Below are positions 34,453-47,615 of a stretch of 64,000 bases of DNA, in pieces. Numbering within the stretch: position 1 is the first letter of the stretch; every line of letters starts with the position of its first letter. This stretch comes from Nymphaea colorata. Its lineage: Eukaryota > Streptophyta > Magnoliopsida > Nymphaeales > Nymphaeaceae. The stretch spans positions 20,307,934 to 20,371,933 of the forward strand of contig NC_045138.2 in the NCBI RefSeq assembly GCF_008831285.2. Reading direction: 5' to 3'. Made by a program: the position numbers and the translations under genes. Under the pieces are notes generated by a model, which saw only the letters and a program-made list of their open reading frames with translations, made no database searches and was not told where the DNA came from.

Positions 34453-35674
34453 CGAAACTCCTTGGTTTCTGGTTCAACTATGCAAATATATGCTCAAATG
34501 TGTCTGCAAGATCTTTGGGATCATGATAATTCTTGAGAAATGTTTGTTCAACAAGTAATTAAGTTGTTGAATGGAGCCAATGATCAAGACTTGTCTAGTT
34601 GGCCTTAAATGGATTGCAATTATTCAATGGACCCCATGGAGACATAAGAGGAAACCATAATCCTTGTGGGGTAAATCCTGCCATGTAGCAAAAAGAGTAA
34701 AGTCCGTGTCCAAACTGCTCCTATAGATGCGAAGAAAATATAAAAAACATATTTAACTTTTGAATATTCTTAAAAGCACACTTTATTTTTTTCATATGTA
34801 ATTGACAAAATAAAATTTTGGGAATCATTTTTTTTTATCTAAGTTCACAAAAACACCCAGTCTTCCTTTCCTTGATAACTTTCTAGCATTATTTAAAAAA
34901 AAAAAAAGGTTATACATCTAGTTTAGATATTAATGAGCAAAAGCTAAGCCACATGGATATTGTTAATCATGTAGTTAAAGATAATGTTTATGAGAAAAGG
35001 CGAACTGATTTGGATATAGTTGATCATGTATTAGTAATTTATTATTATTAGGTAAAGTTAAATAAAATAATGCAAGCTGATGAGATTTAGAATTCATTTT
35101 TATTGAGAGTGCTTTAGTCATGCTATCATGCTGACTTCCAACTATAGTCATAAACTAGAGTTGGTGCAAAAAACTTTGTTTTTTAATAATATCAAAGGGT
35201 CATGGATATTTTTTTATTATCCATGTATGTTTTCCCAGCTTTCACAAAGACAAAAAAAAGTGGTATGCCTCACCTATTTGCTTTGCCAACTAGAGACATA
35301 ACCAGTTTGGATTTGAGCAATCTTTGTCAAATTTTATATGATTCATTTCAAATTTGGATTCAATTTCAGATCTTTTTCAAGACTAAATTGGAAAGTGAGT
35401 AGCATGAGATCCAACATTTATATGCACTCCAATGGGCTCTTAGAGTCCCTGAATGCCGACTTTAAGCGAATTAAACATACGTGGATATCAACTCTGGGTC
35501 GTTTGGTAAGCAGTGCCAGCCATGGGATGTCTGTTGATCGTGGGCGGCGGGGGAAGGGTTCCTCCTTCCCTTTTTTCCCCTTTTTTTATTGTCCTACATG
35601 ATAGAAAACCAAGAAAAAAAAATTTACCGGCCGTCCAATCAAAATGATGGACGGTTTTGATTTGATGTCCCTAA

Positions 35675-36046
35675 GGGGCCGTTTGATGCATTGGAAATAT
35701 AGAGTTGGAAAGAAGTTTCCAGAAACTTATTTCATAAATTAAAGAAATGAAAACAAAATCCAGGTTTCCAAAACCCCTTTGTGTTTGTTGGATTTGGGTT
35801 TATGTTTCAAAAAATGAATTTCTAATTTGATAGGAATAACAGATGAAAAAAGAGAATCCTTGGATTAAGGAACATGGAAAATGTTTTCCACCCTTTGGGG
35901 TGAAAAAAAATTCTGAAAGAAATTTTTGAAAATCAACTCAATAGTTATTTTTTTTTTTCTAAAGTTTAATGGACAAGAATTTTTTTTAAAATTTTGAATT
36001 TTATTTCCAGTGTCGTAGGAAATAGCACTGCTCATCAAACGGGCCC
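35675..36046. mobile_element. Tourist-like MITE (PIF/Harbinger type), copy 2
   Basis: The ends GGGGCCGTTTGATG and CATCAAACGGGCCC are inverted repeats with one mismatch, flanked on both sides by TAA (35672-35674 and 36047-36049), the 3-bp duplication expected for PIF/Harbinger. The element is 372 bp and non-coding. Its interior is related to 26277-26547, with extra sequence. Ends and target duplication are better preserved than in copy 1, so it is the younger insertion. Confidence 0.87.
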
Positions 36047-36562
36047 TAAAGGTCATGAGAAAGTTAAAAGTCTAAGTTTTCCAAATTCTTATATGATCTT
36101 AGTCAAAGATTGAACTTAATCTAGATTCGATCAAAACGAAATCCGTTGAAAAGATTCTACTAAACAGATTTTTGATCAAATCAATCACTATTTTCATCCC
36201 CAACTCCCAACAACCAAGAAGAAGCTGACCAAGCCCCATGACATTGACCAATGTTGGGGGAAGGGAGAAATCAACATAATGTTGTGAAGATGAACTCATT
36301 GTAGGACCAAAATGTTACCACAGGGTCCCATTTGAGCTCTTGGGGCTTTCATACACAGTGGTGGGACCAACCTCAATAATGCAAATGTGGATACTAAAAT
36401 TCCATCTGTACCCAAACTGAAGCCAAAAAAGACCAGCTGCTGCCCTTGGCAGTGGCTGAAAAATCAAAGGGCAGTTTGGTCACAATGCTAGAAGAAGATA
36501 AAATAAACAAAAAAAATTGTTGGTTTTTGTGGAAATGTGATAAGGAGAGAGAGAGAGTCACT

Positions 36563-36582
36563 TTTTTTTTTTTTTTTTTTTT
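36563..36582. repeat. Poly-T tract
   Basis: A run of about 20 T lies some 80 bp upstream of the TATA box of the RHF2A-like gene, next to a short (GA)n run at 36545-36557. Confidence 0.85.
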
Positions 36583-36647
36583 GTTCTTATGAATAACTTC
36601 TTCCCCAAAATACCGGTCAAAAGAGAAATGCCGGGAATCCTGACATG

Positions 36648-36654
36648 TATAAAA
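36648..36654 (+). promoter_or_regulatory. TATA box of the RHF2A-like gene
   Basis: TATAAAA stands in a clean context (CATGTATAAAAGCAAGC) about 550 bp before the start codon, so transcription would begin near 36680. The leader would be long and contains upstream ATGs, for example at 36871. A leader intron from about 36998 (TTG/GTGAGG) to an acceptor just before 37195 (ATCTTTAG) would remove part of it; that is inference. Confidence 0.55.
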
Positions 36655-37205
36655 GCAAGCCCAAGGCGTTTTTGGCACGCACTAAGAAAAAGGAGAGGAG
36701 CGGAGGAGAAGGAAGAGATAAAGGGAGAGGGAGGGAGGTTTTTTTTCTTTTCTCTGCACTCTCCTTTTCGTTTTCACGGACCCCCCAAGAATGCCCAAGT
36801 GATCGTAAGAAGTCCACCTTCTTGAAGAAGCTAGGGCATATCAAGCGGAGGACCTGAAACTCTGCCTGCCATGGAGTTCCAGGGTGATCTTGCAGCTTGA
36901 AACCCTAAGTTTTTTTTTTGTTTTGAGGGGAGGGGTTAGTTGGGTGGGGTTGGCTGATCGTTGGTGGGTCGCATCTGGAGCTGCCCCAATCTGGTCTTGG
37001 TGAGGAATATTTTAGATTCGTTCTTCTTTTGTGTTGGATTGTGCTTATTTCCAGATTGGGAAGGTTTTCATGTTCAATTGGGTATTTTTCTTTTTCTTGT
37101 TTCTTTCTTCCTTTGTTTCCGTGGGTTTTGTGGATTTGGGTTATGTCGGTGATGGTGTGTCTAATTTGTTTGTTCTTTTGTTGGGGAGATCTTTAGGGTT
37201 TAGGG

Positions 37206-39442
37206 ATGGACGAGGAGAAGAAGAGCGAGAGTCATTTGACGTCCGCCGCGGCGTTTGTGGAAGGTGGCATACAAGATGCGTGTGAGGACGCTTGCAGCAT
37301 CTGTTTGGAGCAGTTCTGCGATAGCGATCCTTCCACGGTAGAATTTCCTTGATTTCCTTTTCTGTTCTCACTCTCTTATGAAATGATGGTAATTTGTTTC
37401 TTAGATGTTTTAGGTTTGGGATCTTCTTGCCGGTTGTCTGATAGCTTATGATTGAAAGGTTCTGAGTTTTTCTCGTTGGTATTTGGGCAGGTGACTAGCT
37501 GCAAACATGAGTTCCATCTCCAGTGCATCCTTGAATGGTGAGTGTGTCGACACGTCCTTCTCGAACAATTCAGTTCCAATTTGGCTGATTTCACGTGTTA
37601 ATGATAATTATGGAACAGTTTGATAGATCTATTGAAATTTGTTGTTTTGGTACCTGTAGAGGAGGGGATTATGATGTTGTAGTATACCATCATTTGCTGT
37701 GCCAACGGAAAATGGCATCTGGTGGAACTTTGTGTTCTATGGTGGAATATGTCGGCATGGCAGATAAGGGGTTCACACCTTTCATATTTTGATGACAAAG
37801 AATCCAGCATAATGTCTTTCTTCAATGCAATTGACTAAAAGGATGCCGGCTGCTAGATATAGTTGGGTCGTCGATATCTTGTTTATGATGATAACAAAAT
37901 GACGTCTTGTCAAGTTAAATTTGGTTGCGTTGTATGTCCAATATCTCTTTATTTGAACGTGAAACCACAGTTAGTCTTTTGTGCCTTATCTTAGTTTGCG
38001 TTCATTATCTTGAATGTCAGGTGCCAGCGAAGCTCCCAGTGCCCCATGTGTTGGCAACCTATCAGTCTTAAGGATCCAGCAAGGTCTGTTAAATGAATTT
38101 TTTCATTTTTGTTGTTTCTTTCTTCTTGTCGGTGATAGCGGAATTTGCTTCTGCGTTCTGATTCAAAGGAAAGGAAAGAAAGAATGCCAAACATGTGGTT
38201 CATTATACATAATTGTGTGACCGTGTTCTTTCAGTCAAGAGCTGCTTGAGGGAGTTGAGCGGGAAAGGAACTTTAGGCTAAATCAATCAAGAAACACAAC
38301 CATATTCCATCATCCAACACTTGGGGACTTCGAACTACAACATGTACGTGGCCTTGATGTCTTGCGTTGTTATATTGTCCTTGATTGTGGAGACATTACA
38401 GGACCTATACCCTACTCATTTATCGATGAACTTTGTTGGATGCAGCTTCCAGTAGGCGCAAATGATTCTGAACTTGAAGAGCGTATTATCCAACATCTTG
38501 CTGCTGCTGCTGCCATGGGGAGGGCACATCATTTTGCCAGAAGAGAAGGCCACTGGAGTAGGGCTGGTTCCCATGGTCGGCCACAGTTTCTGGTCTTTTC
38601 AGCACATCCAAATGCACCAGCTGTTGGTCCCATGTCTGCAGTTCCCAGAGCTAGTGCAAGTGAATCTTCCCCAACTGTCGCTGTTTTAACTCCAGCTGCT
38701 CCTCTTTCTTCTGTTGAAGAAGAACCTCAACATGGTAGTCTTTCACAAACGCCTCCTCGTCAAGTTGATCAAATACCCAACTCAGCAGCTGCAATGGCTA
38801 CTAATATAAGCAACAGACTTAGCATGTCGAATAATAGGTAAATATCTTGGACAAAGTCAGACCATGAGGATCTGTAAGTCTTTTGTCTGGACATAATGTT
38901 ATATTCATTTGTGTTCCTGGTTACAGGAGTGGTTCAAGTCACTCTTCCCCTGTCAGTCATGATCGAGCTGGGCCTTCCGATTTCCATTCCTTCTCGGAGT
39001 CCCTGAAGTCTCGTTTCAACGCAGTTTCAACACGGTTTGTATTAACCAAATACCAGTCGCTATAAAAAAAAGGTTGGTGCTTATGGTTTCTGACCAAACT
39101 ACTTTCTTTTTAAGATACAAGGAGACAATTTCAAAGACTACAAGAGGATGGCGGGAGAGGCTGTTCTCACGAAATTCACCTGTACAAGATGCCAACTCTG
39201 AAGCTAGGAGAGATGCAAATACTGGCATAGCCAATCTTTCTAACATGATGGAGCGCCTGCGAGCTAGTGAAACTGACAGAGCTAGTGAGGCCTCTGTTTC
39301 AGAAAGCACTGAAGGCAGTTCTGTCATCCCTCAAGAGAATTCTACTCCTACAAATGTCCAAGTGATTGAGGAAGATCATCCTAGCACTCCTCCAACCAAT
39401 GTAAATGCAGCAACTTGTGCTGCAATCTCTGGCCCAAATTGA
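37206..39442 (+). CDS. RHF2A: RHF2A-like RING-H2 E3 ubiquitin-protein ligase
   Basis: Seven coding exons (37206-37337, 37491-37537, 38021-38083, 38235-38343, 38446-38837, 38927-39034, 39115-39442) join in frame to 392 residues; Arabidopsis RHF2A is about 375. The N-terminus has Leu-Thr-Ser-Ala-Ala-Ala-Phe-Val-Glu-Gly-Gly. A RING-H2 follows with Cys30, Cys33, Cys48, His50, His53, Cys56, Cys67 and Cys70, then Cys-Pro-Met-Cys-Trp-Gln-Pro-Ile-Ser-Leu-Lys-Asp. The downstream segments with Thr-Leu-Gly-Asp-Phe-Glu-Leu-Gln-His, Gln-His-Leu-Ala-Ala-Ala-Ala-Ala-Met-Gly-Arg and Ser-Glu-Ser-Leu-Lys-Ser-Arg-Phe-Asn-Ala-Val-Ser-Thr-Arg-Tyr-Lys are family hallmarks; the rest is low-complexity Ser/Pro-rich. 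In Arabidopsis RHF1A and RHF2A act redundantly in gamete formation by targeting a cyclin-dependent kinase inhibitor. That role is known for the family and not shown here. The symbol rests on whole-length resemblance; RHF1A is shorter and less similar. Confidence 0.92.
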
Positions 39443-40701
39443 TTTTCTCACAACATATCTATATAATGTTTGCATGTTTAACATGCATATGTGAAGGTTA
39501 GTATTTTAATAACTCCTGTTGCAGCTATTTTCTGTCAGCTTACTGCAATATGAAGCTAGGCTTGACAAAAATGTGCTTGTCTAACAAAAAAAATGGTTGA
39601 CATATGCCATGAATTTTGTGAAGCATGCTGATTTACTGCAAGTAGATTCACATTTCACAATGCATTTTGTAATGGTTATGTAGGTTTTCCTGGGTATTTG
39701 CTGGGAGTTTCTCTTTTGAGTTCCTATTGATGAAGAAGAACTCAGAAAGCAAGCCTAGATTCTAAAAACTGAGCAAATTAGGCCACTCCTCATGCCATTA
39801 GGACTTTTGCTTTAACACTGTTTGAGCCTTAATCCAAATGGCAAGTTCATGGAAGGCTTCAAAAGTCAATGCAAGTTCATTGCATTTTTCTCTTTTTGTT
39901 CAAACTGTAAACTGCAGGGATTAGTGGGACAAATCATTTCTTATACCAACTGAGTTGAAGGGTTTGATCATTTCCAGTGGGATCTCATTGTTCTTTGGCA
40001 ATTGGCATCTTGTTATGAGTTGTGGAGTATCTGTGTTAATTTTCAAGGAAAAAGTATGATATTATTGTAGGACATCATTGCAGTCATCAAATCATGAGAC
40101 CATTTTGGTTACAAAAGTGTTCACGAATTACAGTTGTGTCAGTTATGTGTTCTCGAGCTCCAACATTGGCCATTTGGGGACAGAAATTTCATGTTGGTTA
40201 TCATGTATCCACCACACATTATTACCTGAATGGATCAGAAAAATAAAGATAATTTTTCACTGCTAACTTTCTTTGAGGCTAAATGTGGTCGGCACTTATT
40301 TAATTCCTGTCATTGCTTTCAGCGCCACTCTCATAATTTTCTGCATGTCTTGATCCCCATTAAAATATTGGCTTCATCTATTCCCATGTGGTGCCCGTTA
40401 TCCTTGTGCATTCTATTCATCGGACATGTTATCGATCTAAGTTTGTCATATTTTAGTAGGCATTTGGGCCTGTCAATTTCAAGAAGCTAACTTGTTTTGA
40501 AATTTAACGGAGTACTTGTTTCCTAGTATGCTATTATATAACTTTTTAATTACTCAAGAAATTTATTGACTACAGTTATATGCAGACTGGTGAATATGGA
40601 TAAGCTTAGTTTTCACATTCATCAATATCTTTGTGTTATTTTTGTTATCCGACAAGTTTATGGTCAAGGCACAAGTTAAATGAAGATCTATTGTTAATCT
40701 T

Positions 40702-40702
<1 letters not shown>

Positions 40703-40774
<72 letters not shown>
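40703..40774. repeat. Compound (AT)n(AC)n(AT)n(AG)n microsatellite
   Basis: Four dinucleotide blocks follow one another in about 72 bp. They generate spurious open frames of Tyr-Ile and Val-Cys repeats on the minus strand. Confidence 0.96.
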
Positions 40775-43700
40775 CTTCTTTCAAAGAGTAAATTCAGAGT
40801 TAAGGAACAGAAAATATGAGAATAAGAGCTTCTGTTGGTAAGATTTGTGAAAAATGTTGGTTGATCAGTAGGCAAGGGTGAATTCCAGTAATTTATTCTA
40901 ATTAGAAACATAAGCAGACAGCGGGAGAATATTTGTGAATAGGAACTTTAACTTTTTAAGATACATGAGCTAGGGTGGATATATTGTGAAACCCAATGTT
41001 TTAAAAGCTGTTGAGGATGCCTTTGGTTGGCACAAGCTGTCTTGTTGACTTTGTAAGCCCATGACAATTATATCTAGTACATGTGAAACATGTCTCGTCT
41101 ATATGCTTTACGTGTATTTTTCAGCTATTATGGGCAAACGTCAATGTCCATTTCACTGATAAATGGTACAGTATGTTATGGATCAAATGTACAATCTGCA
41201 CTTCGTATGCAGTTCTTTCATATTGAACATCAGGCATCCAGATATAGGACTGAGAGCTGTCTGACTTCACTTAGTCCTCTTCAAGTATGATTCTTGAACT
41301 GGTTTGACCCAATTAATGATTGATCTTAGCTGTGTCAACCGACTCACCAGGTCAACTGATCAAGTATTTTCGTATTTTATGGTTGTGACGTTTGTCCATC
41401 TTATAATCTTTGTATTTTACTTTTATAGTGGCATCACACCCTGTTACCAAACCAATGTGTATGTCACATCTTTGTTATGTCTTACTCTTCTAAGTGGCAT
41501 CATACCGGTCAGTTTGGTTTTGGCTTTGTTGGTGTCTGAATTCATGAATCTTTTTTCTTTCAATATAACTTGCAATATTTTAATCTTGGATTGGTACTTG
41601 TCTTCTTGAGCATGTGTGAACCTGACCACCTCTTTCTTATCCATGTAGATATCCCTGCCGGTCCTTTGTATCACCTTGAAATTTTTTTTCAGACATTCTT
41701 TGTCCATATGGTTGGCGTTTGTCCATTAATTTTTTGCTTTTATGTTTAGGGGAAACAAAGCATCTTGGGTTGTATTTGTTTCTTCTGTTGACCTATGGTA
41801 ATTATAAAACATTCAAAGAGTCCTTTGTATGTGTTCACTTGAAGGAGGTACGAAAAACATAATCGAGAAATACTATTTTGCTGCAGCATGCATATCAATT
41901 CTCGATTTTGCTTTACATTATATATGATATTTTCTGCAGAATGGTTGATCAGTGTGGAGTTTCCATGTCCTGCTGTTAATAGTCTCCCATTAGTAGACTG
42001 CCCTGTGGCTCCACAATGATCATTATATTGTTTGATGGGTACTTTGTCTATGTTGAACTACTGATAGGCAATATAAGTTACATGGATGCGCTTTATAAGT
42101 TTTATTTTGAACCTGGTGATTAGAAACTTCCAGAACTGCAATTTTATGCAAGTGGAATGTCCAGGTGACTTCCATTTTGTGCTCCCTTACTTCCCTCCTC
42201 ATTTTTTCATTCCATGTTCCATCACATAAAGTCCCTTCACAGCTGCGCTTATTACATTCATTATGATTCTCTCCAAACTGCATGATGTCTGTCTTCGACT
42301 ATGACTTTTCAGTTGGTCTTGCATGTTCTCTCAAAAGAATTAGTGGGTGCTGCAACCCTTCTCTCTCTTTTTTTTTTCTGCACTTGTAATTTATCATTTT
42401 ATCCCTTTAGTTCCCTGTGTTTGTCATATTGTCAAGTCTCTAACAAGAGGCCTTCTTCTTGGAGAGTTTCATGTATCATCTCAAGCTGTTTTATACTGGT
42501 ATTCTGTAGCTATAGTGAAAAATTGGCTTGATTGTTGTGGTTTTGCTTATGCTTCAGCTCCATCTTTAGAGATCTTGCATGGTTGGTTTGATGGTAAAAC
42601 TGCTGTTGATATGACATCTTGCCATCTTGGCTAGGCCACTAGTTTTGAACTTTTTCATTTGCTTATACCAAAAGAACTTTGTAGAGTCATGAATGTAATC
42701 TGCTTAACCTGAAGAGGGAGATAATTGGCAGTTAGCAGTCAGCCTGGTTGGTTTATAATTAGCCAACTTCTCACTAGTTAGATGTGTTCCATCATTTTTC
42801 CTTTCTTCACCCACCCCACCGTGCCTGCCCCCAACCCCCCTCTTCTCAATAGATGTTGGGGAACTTTAACAGCATTTGCTCGTTTGTTAGCCAATCATTG
42901 TGCAGCAATGTGGCACATTTAATTTTGACTTGATTCTTTTCTTGCTATCTTATCTCGGGTTATCGCAGTAAAGACACACTGCCAAAGAACGACTCATCTC
43001 GTGGTCTCCTGCAGCTGCTTGTTTATTCAAGAAACCTGCTGGATCACTGGATTTAGTCGAAATCTTGGACTAGGGAAAGCATATTTGGCTCTTGAAAACT
43101 TGATTGAGATCATCTGGGTTAACCTTCCTACCTCATATTCTGGTTACTCCTGCCATCATGGTTGCGTGGAATCTCAACCATTGTGCAGAAGTTAGAATAT
43201 CCGTCTCTTCCCCACTTTTGTCTAAAACTGGTTTTGGGATAGCAGCTAGTTTCTTTTTCTAGTACTGTCATAAACTTAGATCTAAGTTTATGGTTAATCT
43301 GCCCGCCTCTAATTTTTCTTTGCTACTTAGCTGCATTTTTACAGCTGATAATGGGTAGGGTGATTAAGATGATGAACCTTTCGGGATTAGGTATAAGTTT
43401 AATTTTGTTCACCTTGGTATGGTGCAGGCCGAGAAGTTATTTCTGGATGGTCAGCAGCACTTTTGGCAAGGAGAGGAAGGGTCTCGCTATCAGTTGGTGG
43501 ATATTTTTAGGATATATTCACGTGGGTTCTTTCTTTTTATCTGTTTCGACGGAGAAAGAATGGTAACTCTGGATGCTCCCATGTTTTGTAAATTTGGCTC
43601 TGTAAAAAATTCTCCCAAGAGCTTTGACCTCCCTCCGCCACTTTCCTCCTCTCAGATTTATGAAATATACCCTCTAAATAATACATAAGCAGATCCGATG

Positions 43701-44088
43701 TGAACTGTATTAATCACTGACTATTTCCAGTTTTTTGCTTTAATAATTGTTCACTTCAAGAAATCGATGTCTGTGGTGTTCGAATTTAGAAGAAAAATCA
43801 AATGCGAATACGGAAGTTAGTGGGCCTCTCACGTGTAGGTTCGGGTTATTGCTGGGCAACTTTGGTATATAGCGGGTGGCTTTGTCTGGTGGGTTCGGAA
43901 CGGGTTCTACATGTGCTTATCTGGCCTTGTCCTGGCGCCCCTTTGTTATTTCTGGTCTTATAAGTTAGGTTAGTTTCTTCTTTTCTCCTAAGCAACCCTT
44001 TGAAGATAGGAACGAAATTTTGCTCTAATGTGGCTTCCTAGTGAGGTAAAGTGTGAGTATTCCATGAATTGAGTTCAAAAAGCCCCTT

Positions 44089-44176
44089 AAAAGCAAATGT
44101 GGGAATGGAGAATAAGGGAAGTGTGTTGGAATAAAAGCAAATGTGGGCATGGAGAATAAGGGAAGTGTGATGGAAC
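44089..44176. repeat. 44-bp tandem duplication
   Basis: AAAAGCAAATGTGGGAATGG at 44089 recurs with one change at 44133 (GGGCATGG), and the rest of the 44-bp unit (AGAATAAGGGAAGTGTG) is the same. There are two copies. Confidence 0.93.
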
Positions 44177-44708
44177 GGCGAAGGACGGAGCGAACAGTGA
44201 AGAATGTATTCTCTCTGTTTATGCAAATATGCCTTTTTAGAGGCTGTGTATGTTCTTGTTCTTTGAGGTACTTGCCCTTATGAGGCCACCAAATGTGCTG
44301 TTATGAGGCCAATTGACAATAACATTAATAAGTTGTTTCATGCATTTGCTCTAAAAAATAAGGTAGATTTATGTAACGCTATGTTATATTTTTACATGTA
44401 TCACTGTGTTAGTGTTACATGTGCAACTTTTGTAGATTCATAAAACAAGGTTTTTAGTATTCTTATTCCTAGGCTTATGCAAGGAAGGATCGCCTGGGAT
44501 GAGATTTGAAGCATGATTGCTCCACTATGACTTTTCAATTTCAATCTGGTTCGAACTTGTTAATGTAGAACATGCTAGGAGTCTCTTATATATATATATA
44601 ATTTGTGGATTTCTATTCAGATGGAAAATCTTCGAGCCTCATGTTTAATTGCATCCACCTGAGGCGTTTTGGGTGGCCATGGGTTAACTGAGCTCAATCA
44701 ATATGGTT

Positions 44709-44721
44709 TTGTGTGTGTGTG

Positions 44722-44752
<31 letters not shown>

Positions 44753-44753
44753 T
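44709..44753. repeat. Compound (GT)n(AT)n microsatellite
   Basis: About 22 bp of GT is followed by CT and about 20 bp of AT. Confidence 0.95.
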
Positions 44754-45436
44754 TGTACAGCCTGTCTCGGTAGGCTTAAATGGGCTTTTTAAAGTCATCC
44801 AACTGCTCTGAAAGACTCCCAAAAGATCTCAAGTTCGTTGGGGCCCAGGTGTCTGAAGACTCCATTTTTTTTTTCCTTAAAAAATCTGGTGAGGGTAAAG
44901 GTGTATCATTCCACAAGTTGGCTGGCAATTTGGGATGCTTCTTCTCATTCTTTCTATATCTTTTCCTTTTTCTAAAGAATGTAATACATCACGTTTTCAC
45001 TCAAACTTCATTTTTTACAAGGGCTAGTCAGATCTGGCGAAGGGGTCTCTCTTCTCTTCTACGTGTCGAATAAAATATAGGTTTGGAGATTGAAGGAATA
45101 TCCTTCTTAATGCGGGGCCGTCCGTGGGGACTACCTAACAGAAACAACTGTTTCATGAATCAAACACCCGAAAAGTAAAGCCACAATCGAGTCACCACGA
45201 AGTGCGCGAACTTAAAACAATACCACGCGTTCCTTTTTCTTTTTTTTTTCTCATCTTGTTCTCAGAAGAAACCGCTAACGGTTTGGTATGGACGGAGAAG
45301 ATGTGCATGGTGAAACCACCACGGTCTTAATGGCATGTCTGAGACAGAAACCTCTAATTAAGAAGCGCTGATATTTTAAACTTTGGACCTTTTAAGGGAT
45401 ATTAATACGTTAATGTGAAAATAGTTATCAAATATC

Positions 45437-45440
<4 letters not shown>

Positions 45441-45502
<62 letters not shown>
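45441..45502. repeat. Compound (AT)n(AG)n microsatellite
   Basis: About 32 bp of AT passes into about 30 bp of AG, the same arrangement as at 21818-21865 and 40703-40774. Confidence 0.96.
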
Positions 45503-45505
<3 letters not shown>

Positions 45506-45719
45506 ACTAGGAGTTTGGTGCAGCAGCTGTCATTGCCGACAAAAATGTGTTTCGTGTTGTCTTGGGTACTCCAGTTTATGCAAGCCAAAGTTGTCGGTGT
45601 ACATCTTATTATTGAGGAAGTGAACTCAAATGCAAGGCTTTCATCTTGCCCCCAAGAGAATCTGCTCTGGTTGTCCTCTACTTCATTTACCTCACACAAT
45701 TAAGCTAAGGTGCTCAAAC

Positions 45720-45723
<4 letters not shown>

Positions 45724-45759
<36 letters not shown>
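45724..45759. repeat. (AT)n microsatellite
   Basis: An uninterrupted 36-bp AT run lies 220 bp from the previous compound tract. Confidence 0.96.
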
Positions 45760-45761
<2 letters not shown>

Positions 45762-46061
45762 TGGCTATTACCAACCCTTAGCTTTTGGTTTGCATCTTTC
45801 CTCTCTCTTCTTTATTAAATGTGGCGTAATAAAAACAGATCTTGACTTAGGAGTCATGTTAATTATCATAATTGTGACAATATTTATATGCTTATGTAGA
45901 TGCAACATCCTAACTACCACTATTGAATATGGAGATGTAAGTAAGAACTATAAAAATTATTTAGAGAGAGAAACACAACACAAGACTTTGAAAAATGACA
46001 AAGTTGGCATTCGCACAGTACAGTTATGATGGGTAAGTTCGATACCTGCACGGACTATGCC

Positions 46062-46102
46062 ATATATATATAATCTCTCTCTCTCATATATATATATATA
46101 TA
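46062..46102. repeat. Compound (AT)n(CT)n(AT)n microsatellite
   Basis: Short AT, CT and AT blocks occur in succession. Confidence 0.9.
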
Positions 46103-47615
46103 CTGAATGCCCTTGAGTGCCCGGAAGCTGCATTTACCTTGGCCGACTAGCCAGGATACAAGTTGTTTAAAGTGACAAGCCAAAATGTTGTTTAATCATT
46201 CTCCATGTTCTTGACGTTTCTGATTTTTTTTTCAAAAAAATGCACCAAAAACGAATTGACGATAATAAACACACAAGCCTAACTTTTTTGTATTAATAAA
46301 AAATGGTTCTTAGAATTATTGTTGTCAAATTAATTGTTAATATAAAGCCAAAAAGATCAGTTTAGCCCCTAGAAAAATGCATAAATCATACTTGACTTTG
46401 TCAACTTGATTAGGTTTTCCTTGATTTTTAGCATTATTAAAGAGAAATGCTTTCACATGGCAATTGTTTTAGATACTAATAAAAAGGCTAACTTGTTTGG
46501 GTACAATTTTTTTATTGTGTATGAATAATATTTGGTTATATTAACCCAGTTTAAATGTGCAATAACCTAGAGTTCATTGACAAAACCGTCACTTTATATT
46601 AGTGGCGCAAAAACTTAGGTATCCTTTTTAATAATATAAAAATATTAGGTGTCTTTTTTATTATTATTGATTTTTTGGCCTTTTTTTTTATATTTTCCCC
46701 AATTTGCAATAGGGTTTAAATGAAGGTCCTATTGTAGCAACTTGGGTTTGATTCAGTAATGCTGAACCTTTAATGGGTTCCCTCATTTCAGTTTGTGAGC
46801 TTCATTCTTTCTAGGAAAGTAATTAATCTGTTGCAGATGTTTCTTTCATATAACTCTCAAAATATATGTTTTTGAGACTAATCTTCCTAAAATATATGTT
46901 TCTTGAACATCACATTTCTTTTAATAATCATGAGCTGACAATGGACGTGATTTTTAGACCCAACAACTAAAATATGCACATAACCATACTGATGTTCTTG
47001 GGAAATGTATTTTAAGAACATGTAATGTTTCTCAATCAAATGCCCTCAAAATATTCAGAAATCAAAAGGGAAGTGAATGGAATCTTGTAAATATACAAAT
47101 TTAAACATTGCGAGCCTTTGCAAAACAAGAGTGGATGGTTAACTTGGAGATCATTGTCAATAAGTCACAAGGATATTGAAAAATCATTTACATAGATATA
47201 ATTTTGCTTTTCATTCTTTGGCATTAGAATATGATTCTGAGTCGAATTTAGCAATATGTTATGGAATCACTGACATCTCTATAAAGTACCACTAAATTCA
47301 AGGAAATAGTTGCAAATTTTGTGGATAACAAAGCCAATTTTTCCGTTGTGGAGTTTCGAGGAAAATTTAGACCTGCATATGATTCAATGATCAAATGGGG
47401 AGGGAGAAGGAAACTTTTAATTGGGGGCTTTTCACTTGATCTTGATCTCAAAAAATTGAAGAATCAGCTAAGTAAATTTTCTCTGAATCATTTTCCAATG
47501 AGATCATTAAAAATTTATACTCTTTTTAGGTAAAATCAGAGTGCCAATGAACACTCAAAAGTTTTAGGTTCACGTGATTGCTGTCATGTTCAATTGTATT
47601 ATTTTTATATGCTAT

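Larger units (their letters stand above)
23279..36640. other. Long repeat-rich intergenic block
   Basis: About 13 kb without a recognisable gene. The first 1-1.5 kb has near-genic composition and may include the 3' UTR of the preceding gene. The rest is a patchwork of MITEs, tandem duplications and AT microsatellites, listed separately. Open frames such as 24119-24313, 24341-24634 (-), 28669-28896, 31552-31740 and 35202-35601 show no family resemblance, and several fall inside repeats. Poly-A/T-rich DNA dominates 27.8-28.3, 29.1-29.5 and 32.2-32.9 kb. Confidence 0.6.

Noticed and set aside
40563-40911. Minus-strand frames rich in Val-Cys and Tyr-Ile
   Set aside because: They are translations of a compound microsatellite.
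43351-43688. Overlapping plus-strand frames (for example Glu-Lys-Leu-Phe-Leu-Asp-Gly-Gln-Gln) suggesting a gene after RHF2A
   Set aside because: There is no exon chain, no homologous motif and the composition is like the surrounding DNA. Kept only as a note.
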